Shown here piece by piece: positions 1-6,053 of a stretch of 6,669 nucleotides of DNA. Within the stretch, counting starts at the first letter, position 1; the number at the start of each line of letters is the position of its first letter. The position numbers and the translations under genes are program-made. The stretch spans positions 1-6,669 of the forward strand of contig SYLK01000812.1 in assembly GCA_005809115.1 (NCBI GenBank), given 5' to 3'. The notes under the pieces were generated by a model. It ran no database searches, was not told where the DNA came from, and worked only from the letters and a program-made list of their open reading frames with translations. This stretch comes from Planctomyces sp. (lineage in GTDB: Bacteria; Planctomycetota; Planctomycetia; Planctomycetales; Planctomycetaceae).

Positions 1-35
1 ATCGTCGCGGCTCACGCAGGTTTTGTCAGGGGTTC

Positions 36-1211
36 TTACACAGTTTTTGTCCCTGGCCAGCGGGAGCCAGTTCCGGTATCATCCTGAGTCAGTTCCGGAA
101 CGCGACTTCCCTGTTCCAGCATTTGTCGCACAACTTCACGCCGGCTGTTGGTCGCATCAAAAATCTCGAGCTGGCGGCGGGCTCCGCTGCTCGCCGGAAG
201 TTCCCGCACGCTGAGCAGTTCCGGCAGGCAGCCGAGTTCGATGGCTGCCGGAGTCAGTTGCCCGACCAGTTCGTCCACGATGGTCTGCACTGAGCGTGGC
301 TGATAGTCCCGGGAACTGACGAGGGATGCATCGGCGCCATACCGTGTGGCGCGCCATTTGTTCTGTTCCACCATCATGGGGTGGAAATCGCCCAGAAACG
401 TGCCCTCATCGATTTCGATCGAAATCGTGTGCACCAGACACTGGATGAGTGCCGTGATGGCGAGGACATGCCGCAGACACGGCGGCACATCACAGACTCG
501 CACTTCCACGGTCCCGAACTGATGCTGCGGCCGAATATCCCACCAGATCTCCCGAATGGAATTGATAAAGCCGGTATCAATCAGATGGTTGACCAGCCAG
601 ACGTATTCGCTCCAGTTCCGCATCTGATACGGCAGACCAGCCGTGGGGAGGCCCTCCATGATTTTCGAGCGATTGGACTTGAGCCCGGTATTGCGACCTT
701 CCCAGAAGGGCGAATTGGCGGAAAGCGCCAGGAGCAGAGGCAGGTGCTGCTGCATGCGATCACAGATCATGATGGCCTTGTCGCCGGTGTCGACCCCGAT
801 GTGGACGTGCAGACCGAATGTGACCAGGCGGCGAGCGACATCTTCCATCAGTGCCACCAGCCGGTAATAGCGATCACTGGCGGTGATGGTCTGATGTCGC
901 CACGAGGAAAACGGGTGTGTGGCCGCCCAGTAGAGCCGAATTCCAAGCGGATCGATGGCCTGTTCCACTTCCCGCAGCTTCTCCCGCAGATCGTCTCCCG
1001 CTTCACGGACAGTGCGGCAGATCCTGGTATTGATTTCCACATAACACTGCATCAGTTCGGGCTTGACGGACCCGTGTAACTGCGGCGGCATCACAGCCAG
1101 AACTTCTTCGATGCTGCTGCACAGGCTCAAATCCTCCGCATCCACCAGCTGCAGTTCAATTTCCACGCCGATCGTGGGGCTGGAATTCGGAGTGAATCGC
1201 AACACAGACAT
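36..1211 (-). CDS. ybdK: YbdK-type carboxylate-amine ligase (glutamate-cysteine ligase family 2)
   Basis: This is a 391-residue cytoplasmic ligase of the GCS2/YbdK family, ATP-dependent enzymes that join a carboxylate (typically the glutamate gamma-carboxyl) to an amine. E. coli YbdK has only weak glutamate-cysteine ligase activity, so the true substrate here is unknown. Visible family motifs, in order, are GVEIELQ (15-21), THPFSSW (99-105), FGLHVHIG (132-139), SANSPFWEGRNTG (164-176) followed by SNR, WWDIRPQHQFGTVEVRVCD (223-241) and NKWRATRYG (284-292). Start choice: this ATG puts the first conserved Gly at residue 15, as I recall for E. coli YbdK. An in-frame ATG at 1271 would add 20 Arg-rich residues and leave only 17 nt after the upstream stop, so it cannot be excluded. 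No strong Shine-Dalgarno is seen at either start. The last ~20 residues are a polar tail beyond the usual family end. It lies 77 nt downstream of the M20 amidohydrolase gene, in the same direction. The family call is firm; the specific function is open. Confidence 0.9.
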   Translation of the reverse strand: MSVLRFTPNSSPTIGVEIELQLVDAEDLSLCSSIEEVLAVMPPQLHGSVKPELMQCYVEINTRICRTVREAGDDLREKLREVEQAIDPLGIRLYWAATHPFSSWRHQTITASDRYYRLVALMEDVARRLVTFGLHVHIGVDTGDKAIMICDRMQQHLPLLLALSANSPFWEGRNTGLKSNRSKIMEGLPTAGLPYQMRNWSEYVWLVNHLIDTGFINSIREIWWDIRPQHQFGTVEVRVCDVPPCLRHVLAITALIQCLVHTISIEIDEGTFLGDFHPMMVEQNKWRATRYGADASLVSSRDYQPRSVQTIVDELVGQLTPAAIELGCLPELLSVRELPASSGARRQLEIFDATNSRREVVRQMLEQGSRVPELTQDDTGTGSRWPGTKTV

Positions 1212-1288
1212 GACTGATGATTTCCCGTGTCGAATCTGAAATCGCCGCCGGCGAAACGGCCAGATCGCCATCTGAATCCATGATCAGA

Positions 1289-2575
1289 TCAGGAATTTCC
1301 CGGGGCAGAGGGGAAGTCACGCGGGATCATCGCCAGCAGGAGCGCTGTCCGGGCCATGATGCGGGCTCCCACCGCGATGGCACGCTCGTCTATGTCAAAG
1401 ACGGGAGAGTGAAGCAGCGGCCATTCTGCGGCTATGCCGGCACAGCCCAGTCGCATCTGAGAACCCCGGACCTGTTCCACATACATCGCAAAGTCCTCTC
1501 CACCCATGCTGGGCGCCTGGATCTGCACGACGCTTTCTGCCCCGAGGACCTGTCCCGTGGCTGCTTCAAACGCCGACGTCACCAGAGCATCGTTGATCAC
1601 GGATCCCATGGGGCTGCCAAACTGCACGTCGACGGCATTTCCGGTGCCCCGAGCCAGCGCTTCACACCGATCCCTGATCAGCCGAATGACCTTCTGCCGC
1701 GTGCCGGCATCTGTGGTGCGGAGAGTACCGAGGATGTCGACGCGATCGGGAATGATATTCGAGGCGGTTCCCCCGTGGATGGCCCCCACGGTGAACACGG
1801 TCGGCGTCAGCGCGTCAGCACTTCGCGGGATGGCCTGATAGAGTTCGGACACGAGCATTACCGCCGCGGCAATCGGATCGGTTGTGTGCTGCGGACGCGC
1901 CGCGTGACCACCTCGCCCCTGCAGACAGATCGACAGCTCATCCACCTGAGCCGTCAGGACTCCGTAGCGAATTCCGATCCGACCCACCGGAATCATGGGA
2001 TCCACATGCAGTCCCAGGATGGCTGAGACGCCATCCAGGCCGCCGTCGCCGATCATCCAGCGGGCACCTTCCGCCGTCTCTTCGGCAGCCTGAAACAGAA
2101 ACCGAATGTGCATCGGAGGCAGCTCTGAGGACTGAGAGGTGGCCGCCACGGTCTGCAGCAGTTCCGCCGTCGCCAGCACCACGGACGTGTGCGCATCATG
2201 CCCGCAGGCATGCGCCAGACCGCTGTTGTCGGATGCGTAGCTCACGGACTTGCGGTCCGGCATCCGCAGAGCGTCAATATCGGCCCGCACGGCAATGATG
2301 CGCGTGGAGTCCGTGACAGCTCCGATTTTCAGGTCAGCGATGACCCCCACACCCCGAGCCGGGATTCTGGCGGTCACCGACATGTCATTCAGCTTCGACA
2401 GGATGAATCGACTGGTCAGGCGTTCCTCGCCGCTTGGTTCCGGTGCGGCATGGAGTGTCCGGCGGCAGACAATCCACGCCGACTCGCGATCTGCCGCGAT
2501 GCGGTCGAGCAGGATCTCGAATGGCACGATTCGTTCGAGATCCGCAGGCTGAATTCGCGCTGACGCGACCGACAT
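1289..2575 (-). CDS. M20D family metal-dependent amidohydrolase (aminoacylase / hippurate hydrolase-like)
   Basis: This 428-residue protein belongs to the M20 peptidase family, D-type amidohydrolases. These use a di-metal centre to hydrolyse N-acyl amino acids or related amides such as hippurate or auxin conjugates. Motifs seen are HAAPEPSGEE (42-51, the HxxPExSxxE N-terminal signature), RADIDALR (97-104), HACGHDAHT (122-130, with metal-binding Cys124 and His126), AAEET (163-167, with the Glu pair), LGLHVDP (His190), GRGGHAARP (220-228, dimerisation-domain loop), MGGEDFA (357-363) and LLHSPVFDID (His389, the last metal ligand). All expected ligands are present, so the enzyme should be active. 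Length fits the family (about 380-430). No signal peptide is evident, which suggests a cytoplasmic location. The ATG at 2575 was chosen over an in-frame GTG at 2605, which adds ten non-conserved residues; no strong ribosome-binding site was found for either. It sits just after a terminator that closes the preceding gene, so it probably has its own promoter. The exact substrate cannot be told from sequence. Confidence 0.92.
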   Translation of the reverse strand: MSVASARIQPADLERIVPFEILLDRIAADRESAWIVCRRTLHAAPEPSGEERLTSRFILSKLNDMSVTARIPARGVGVIADLKIGAVTDSTRIIAVRADIDALRMPDRKSVSYASDNSGLAHACGHDAHTSVVLATAELLQTVAATSQSSELPPMHIRFLFQAAEETAEGARWMIGDGGLDGVSAILGLHVDPMIPVGRIGIRYGVLTAQVDELSICLQGRGGHAARPQHTTDPIAAAVMLVSELYQAIPRSADALTPTVFTVGAIHGGTASNIIPDRVDILGTLRTTDAGTRQKVIRLIRDRCEALARGTGNAVDVQFGSPMGSVINDALVTSAFEAATGQVLGAESVVQIQAPSMGGEDFAMYVEQVRGSQMRLGCAGIAAEWPLLHSPVFDIDERAIAVGARIMARTALLLAMIPRDFPSAPGNS

Positions 2576-2717
2576 CGGCGGGCACTTTCGGAAGAAGACG
2601 GCCACGGGGCTGGCACCACGATGCGAAAACGGAACGTTAGCCGAAACGGCAGTCCGATTCGAGTCCGTGGCTGACCCCGCCGCTGCCGCAGTTGCGGCGC
2701 CCCGGTCAATCGGCCAG

Positions 2718-2745
2718 AAAAAAAGTGACGTTCCGGAGGAACGTC
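2718..2745 (-). terminator. Rho-independent terminator after the small exported protein gene
   Basis: Read on the minus strand there is a perfect 8-bp inverted repeat, GACGTTCC / GGAACGTC, with a 3-nt loop (stem arms 2738-2745 and 2727-2734). It is followed after two bases by seven consecutive T (2724-2718). The stem begins 55 nt past the stop codon of the 2801-3391 gene and has the orientation needed to end that transcript. On the plus strand there is no T-tract, so it acts in one direction only. It isolates the downstream amidohydrolase gene from read-through. Confidence 0.88.
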
Positions 2746-2800
2746 CCGTGCGACCTGTGGGCCCGTCAGATCTGGCTGTGCACCCGCTGCGTCAGAATCC

Positions 2801-3391
2801 TCAGGGGCTGGCCAGCTCATCCAGCTGTGACTGCAGATCGTCCACGTCATCCTGCAGGTCCTGATTTTCGGAGATGGCGACAATTCCCAGTGTCGCCGAT
2901 GTGACGGTGACAACACCAAGCACCAGATTCCCACCGGACATACCGCCAAGTCCGACCGTATTCATCGGTGACTGCGCCCGCACGACCTGTTCACTGGCCA
3001 CGATCGCAAGACGTCGGACAGCCTGCGGAGGAGCCGTTCCGTCGTTCCACAGCCGGACAGTGTCCGTGGCTCCACCGGCGTGGACCTGATGCAGGCCGGG
3101 CCGCAGACTGCTGAATCGCACAGTGCCTCTGTCATCCGACTGGCCTTCGGCCACGGCCTGGCCGCTGAAGCTCAGCCGTACCGGGACGTTTCCGATACCG
3201 TTGCCCTGCTGATCAACCAGCTGCAGCTCCAGGACTCCGCCCTGCGCCAGACGAACGTCCTTCACTTTTGCGGCGGCCTCGGGAAGCGGCTTCGGCCCTT
3301 CTGCGGCCTGAACCATGCCGCCGGCCGACACCGCCAGCGCCACCGATGCTGCCACGACCCGGCAGCCGGCAGACAAACCTTTTCTTAGCAT
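2801..3391 (-). CDS. Small exported protein with beta-sandwich-like domain, hydrophobic segment and acidic helical tail; planctomycete-type hypothetical
   Basis: This 196-residue protein of unknown function starts at an ATG preceded, 9-10 nt upstream, by a good Shine-Dalgarno (GAGGAG). An in-frame TTG at 3409 overlaps that site and is rejected. Residues 1-29 form a typical Sec signal peptide: basic MLRKG, a hydrophobic Ala/Val core, and a VQA-A cleavage site near 29/30. Residues ~45-106 alternate hydrophobic and polar positions, with Gly/Asp turns (LELQLVDQQGNGIGNVPVRL, then DDRGTVRFSSLRPG). This resembles the carboxypeptidase-regulatory-like / Ig-like 'carry a value, then decorate' fold. Next come VRLWNDGTAPPQAV (112-125), a Gly-rich stretch, a hydrophobic run at about 155-173 that could insert in a membrane, and a short Asp/Gln/Leu-rich tail with heptad-like spacing (174-196). 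I associate the W-N-D-G-TAPPQAV pattern with small exported planctomycete proteins, from memory only. It is a single-gene unit: divergent from the transporter and closed by its own terminator. An envelope or extracellular role is inferred. Confidence 0.78.
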   Translation of the reverse strand: MLRKGLSAGCRVVAASVALAVSAGGMVQAAEGPKPLPEAAAKVKDVRLAQGGVLELQLVDQQGNGIGNVPVRLSFSGQAVAEGQSDDRGTVRFSSLRPGLHQVHAGGATDTVRLWNDGTAPPQAVRRLAIVASEQVVRAQSPMNTVGLGGMSGGNLVLGVVTVTSATLGIVAISENQDLQDDVDDLQSQLDELASP

Positions 3392-3648
3392 TTCAAACTG
3401 ACTCCTCAAGTAAGAAACTCACCCCCCGGGAACCTCCATCGGCAGCAGTCATCAGTCCGGTTGCAGCACATTTCCGCCGGTGATGCGGGTTGAGGCTTCC
3501 TCTGCTCCGATGTTTCCTGTTGCACACGTCCTGACTGTCGAGAAGTCTCGGCAGACCGTGCGGCTTCGTCAGAACGGGAAAAACGGGCAAGCCTGCCGAC
3601 CTGACCCCGCGGCACGATCCGCCGTGCGGTTCCAGCCATCCTCCGGAT
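3392..3648. other. Divergent intergenic region between exported-protein gene and transporter gene
   Basis: These 257 nt separate two genes pointing away from each other, so promoters for both must lie here or just inside the coding starts. Apart from the ribosome-binding site at 3401-3407, I see no convincing -35/-10 pair on either strand. A short inverted repeat, GCACG / CGTGC with a 6-nt loop, lies near 3611-3626, shortly before the transporter start. A TATGAT hexamer overlaps the first transporter ATG (3648-3653). Short reading frames cross the region, but none has a ribosome-binding site or a recognisable product. No RNA gene or riboswitch was recognised. Confidence 0.55.
3401..3407 (-). 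promoter_or_regulatory. Shine-Dalgarno site for the small exported protein gene
   Basis: On the minus strand GAGGAGT ends 9 nt before the ATG at 3391 and matches the anti-Shine-Dalgarno core. It is the clearest ribosome-binding site in the window; the other genes lack an obvious one. It decides between the ATG at 3391 and the TTG at 3409, because the TTG would lie upstream of its own ribosome-binding site. Confidence 0.65.
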
Positions 3649-4923
3649 ATGATACCCCGCATGACACCTGAAACTTCCTCAGCGGCGAATCCGCAGACCG
3701 CGTTTCATCTGGCGACTGTGTTTGCCCTGATCTACTTCGTGCAGGGCATTGCCGAACCCACCGAAGGACTGATCGCTCAGCCTGTGCGATCACTTCTGAC
3801 CGACTGGAACTGGTCGGCCAGTCAGATTTCGCATTTCATGGCCATGCTGGCACTGCCCTGGGCCATCAAGCCGCTGTACGGGCTGCTGATTGATTTTGTA
3901 CCGCTGGGCAGATCACGGCGTCGACGCTACCTGCTGCTGTCCACGGGTGTCGCATCCGTCAGTCTGATCGGACTTTCCGTGGCGATGCCCGAATCGCACG
4001 CAGCGTCACGCCTGTTCTGTCTGCTGCTGATTCCCACCATTGGTGTGGCGTTCTCCGACGTTGTGGCGGACGCGCTGATGGTGGAACATGGACAACCGCT
4101 CAATCTGACGGGGCGACTCCAGTCAGTGCAGTGGGCCGCGATGTACAGCGCCGCCGTGCTCTCGGGATGGCTGGGCGGACGACTGAGTCACACGGGAAAT
4201 CAGGCACTCGGCCTGCAGATCTGCGGAGCTGCCGCCGCGGTCTCGTGCGTTGTCGCGGCGATCTGGATCCGGGACAGCCAGCCGGACCTGACGGCAGTCG
4301 GATTTCGCAGTCGCATGACCGTGTTGCTGGCTACGGCCGCCGATCGTCGCTTCCTGACCGTGTCCGCGTTCCTGTTTCTGTGGAATTTCAATCCCTATTC
4401 GTCGGTCATTCAGGAATTTCATCTGATCCGCCAGGCGGGGCTGACGCGAGAACAGTACGGGCAGACGATCTCGCTCTATGCACTGGCCTCGATCGGCGCG
4501 TGTCTGGTCTATGGCTCCATCTGTCGGGCCATCCCCACGCGCTGGATGATCCATCTGGCAATCGCCGGGGGAGCCATTTCGACACTCTCGTATCTGAGCG
4601 TCTCGGGTCCCCGCTCCGCGATGGCCGTCTCTGTAATCTCCGGGTCCTTCTACATGCTGGGCAACCTGATTCAGCTGGATCTCGCCGCCCGCATCTGCCC
4701 ATCGGCCGTCGCTGCCAGCTTTTTCGCCCTGCTGATGTCGGTTGCAAACATCGCCCTGATTCTGTCGACCAGTGTCGGCGGACACCTGTATGAGAATCTG
4801 TCCACGGTCGGCACAGCCGCTGCAGCGTGCCGCAGCCTGATCTGGCTGGGCGCGGTCATCACGGCATCGTGCTGGCCTCTGGCACCGCTTCTGCGGGACC
4901 ATCCTGCGATCAGGGAAAGATGA
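3649..4923 (+). CDS. MFS transporter of the BT1 / folate-biopterin transporter family
   Basis: This is a 424-residue multi-pass inner-membrane protein with about twelve hydrophobic segments. Motifs match the BT1 (folate-biopterin transporter, FBT) branch of the major facilitator superfamily: an opening YFVQGIAEPTEGLIAQPVRSLL (29-50), LPWAIKPLYGLLIDFVPLGRSRRRRYL (69-95, the cytoplasmic basic loop after helix 2), GVAFSDVVADALMVE (132-146), FLFLWNFNPYSSVIQEFHL (241-259) and ARICPSAVAASFFALLMSVANI (347-368). In the last motif the family often has Glu-Ala where this protein has Ala-Ala. Characterised members move folates, pterins or S-adenosylmethionine; many bacterial members have no known substrate, so none is assigned. 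A second in-frame ATG at 3661 is an equally plausible start, since neither has a clear Shine-Dalgarno. The gene is a single unit, divergent from the exported-protein gene. Its stop codon lies inside the end of the convergent gene (14-nt overlap), so no terminator is expected between them. Confidence 0.85.
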   Translation: MIPRMTPETSSAANPQTAFHLATVFALIYFVQGIAEPTEGLIAQPVRSLLTDWNWSASQISHFMAMLALPWAIKPLYGLLIDFVPLGRSRRRRYLLLSTGVASVSLIGLSVAMPESHAASRLFCLLLIPTIGVAFSDVVADALMVEHGQPLNLTGRLQSVQWAAMYSAAVLSGWLGGRLSHTGNQALGLQICGAAAAVSCVVAAIWIRDSQPDLTAVGFRSRMTVLLATAADRRFLTVSAFLFLWNFNPYSSVIQEFHLIRQAGLTREQYGQTISLYALASIGACLVYGSICRAIPTRWMIHLAIAGGAISTLSYLSVSGPRSAMAVSVISGSFYMLGNLIQLDLAARICPSAVAASFFALLMSVANIALILSTSVGGHLYENLSTVGTAAAACRSLIWLGAVITASCWPLAPLLRDHPAIRER

Positions 4924-6037
4924 GCAACAGTCCGGCGACTGCTGCGATCTGCATCACGGCCGCTTCTTCGTTGAACGGAATCTGATACCTGAGTTTGGGA
5001 GCGCATTCACCTGGACGATACCAGCCCAGCGAGTATTCTCTGGCGTGAATCGGATGCAGTGTCATCTGCCAGGGCAGCCCCACCAGCTGAGTCGCGAATC
5101 GGCCGGTGGAAGCGAACGGCTGGATCAGCGGGTGGTATGTATGTCCATAGCGTTCCAGAGCCGGATCCTCGAAATACAGGGGATTATGGGCGAAATTGGT
5201 CGGCGCCCAGTGCAGGACCGCCGGGCTCCCGGCCTGCGCGACCATCTCTTCTGATTCCACCTGCTGATAAAAGTCCTTCGGCAGCTGCGCCTCGTCAATG
5301 CCCCTCATCGCATAGGACAGCGTGGGCTGGATATCGGTGATCCTCCGCTGCAGTCGGCTGACTGCGCGGGACTGCTCTTCTTCCGGTACCACCTCAGCCG
5401 ATGTCGCGCCCTCCGGATCCAGAGAAACCAGCCGCGGCGTTTCGTCATACACGTCCGTTTCCGGGGCAATTTCCCCGGGCAGTGTATGGCGGGCAATGAA
5501 TTCCTGTCGCTTCTGTTCATCGGTGAGTGTGCTGACGGCCGGGTTCAGCACGTCTTCCACCAGTGGACGCACCAGCCGCTGATTTCGAGCGCGGTAAACC
5601 AGTGACTGTTCATGCCACCACTCAATCAGGCTGATATCGTCCGCGCCCGCCGGATCATCGGCGCACTCTGTCAGTCCGCTGCCCGGATACAGATTCTGAT
5701 AATCGTCCCACGTCATGGCCCGCGAGCGCGGCAGAGCATCCGCTGCCGGCCGATTCGGGAATTCGTCCGAAACTCCGGGGTCAGCCGCGACATTCGGATC
5801 TGCCGCAGGAGCATCCTCCGCAATCGACTCGCTGAAGCCCGGTTCGTCGAATTCCGCGACGGCACGGTCGTTCTTCGCGTCCGCGGAACGGGCGTTCAGA
5901 GGCACGGCAACTTCCGTTACGGGCACCGTGGGGGTGACATCCGCCGCGAATCCCGGTGACCAGGGGATGACCGAGAATGCGGTGCAGACTGACAACGCCG
6001 CTGCCCGTCTGAGTCGCTCGATGACACTTCGCCCCAC
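4910..6037 (-). CDS. Exported hypothetical protein with HNPLYFEDPALERYGH and YRPG-x-CAP motifs (planctomycete-type)
   Basis: This 375-residue protein has no function I can name. The start chosen is a GTG only 16 nt after the guaB stop. From there residues 1-31 give a neat Sec signal peptide: basic VGRSVIERLRR, a short hydrophobic core, and GFA-AD near 31/32. An ATG at 6121 (inside guaB) would give an unusually long leader, though neither start has a strong ribosome-binding site. Residues ~50-105 are low-complexity, rich in Asp, Glu, Ala and Pro, and likely disordered. A helical, charged middle follows (about 135-260). The conserved-looking part is the C-terminus: WAPTNFAHNPLYFEDPALERYGHT (277-300), HPLIQP (302-307), LPWQMTLHPIHAREYSLGWYRPGECAP (321-347) and a hydrophobic end (357-374). 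I recall the motif pair from planctomycete hypothetical proteins but cannot name a domain. The protein is probably exported, with its C-terminal hydrophobic run touching the membrane (inferred). It may be co-transcribed with guaB because of the tight spacing; its 3' end overlaps the convergent transporter gene. Confidence 0.75.
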   Translation of the reverse strand: MGRSVIERLRRAAALSVCTAFSVIPWSPGFAADVTPTVPVTEVAVPLNARSADAKNDRAVAEFDEPGFSESIAEDAPAADPNVAADPGVSDEFPNRPAADALPRSRAMTWDDYQNLYPGSGLTECADDPAGADDISLIEWWHEQSLVYRARNQRLVRPLVEDVLNPAVSTLTDEQKRQEFIARHTLPGEIAPETDVYDETPRLVSLDPEGATSAEVVPEEEQSRAVSRLQRRITDIQPTLSYAMRGIDEAQLPKDFYQQVESEEMVAQAGSPAVLHWAPTNFAHNPLYFEDPALERYGHTYHPLIQPFASTGRFATQLVGLPWQMTLHPIHAREYSLGWYRPGECAPKLRYQIPFNEEAAVMQIAAVAGLLLIFP

Positions 6038-6053
6038 GACCGTTCGGACAGTG

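Noticed and set aside
381..1079. Long plus-strand reading frame (232 codons) opposite the carboxylate-amine ligase gene
   Set aside because: The translation has no recognisable motif and covers the strongly conserved YbdK gene on the other strand; such long antisense frames are common in GC-rich coding DNA.
1217..2026. Long plus-strand reading frame (269 codons) opposite the amidohydrolase gene
   Set aside because: It is antisense to an M20 gene with all metal ligands intact; its own translation is rich in Arg, His and Gly without domain features.
2600..2717. Possible promoter for the amidohydrolase gene (weak TCGAAT / TAACGT pair on the minus strand with 17-nt spacing)
   Set aside because: Only half of the -35 positions match the consensus; a chance occurrence in 140 nt is likely.
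2416..2949. Minus-strand reading frame (177 codons) spanning the terminator
   Set aside because: It runs through the terminator and overlaps both real genes in another frame; no ribosome-binding site or motif was seen.
3393..3662. Short minus-strand frames (77-89 codons) in the divergent intergenic region
   Set aside because: They have Arg/Ser-rich compositions, no ribosome-binding site, and would collide with the Shine-Dalgarno and start of the exported-protein gene.
4123..4902. Minus-strand reading frame (259 codons) opposite the transporter gene
   Set aside because: The translation is a polar, Gln/Arg/Asp-rich sequence, typical of the antisense of hydrophobic membrane-protein codons.
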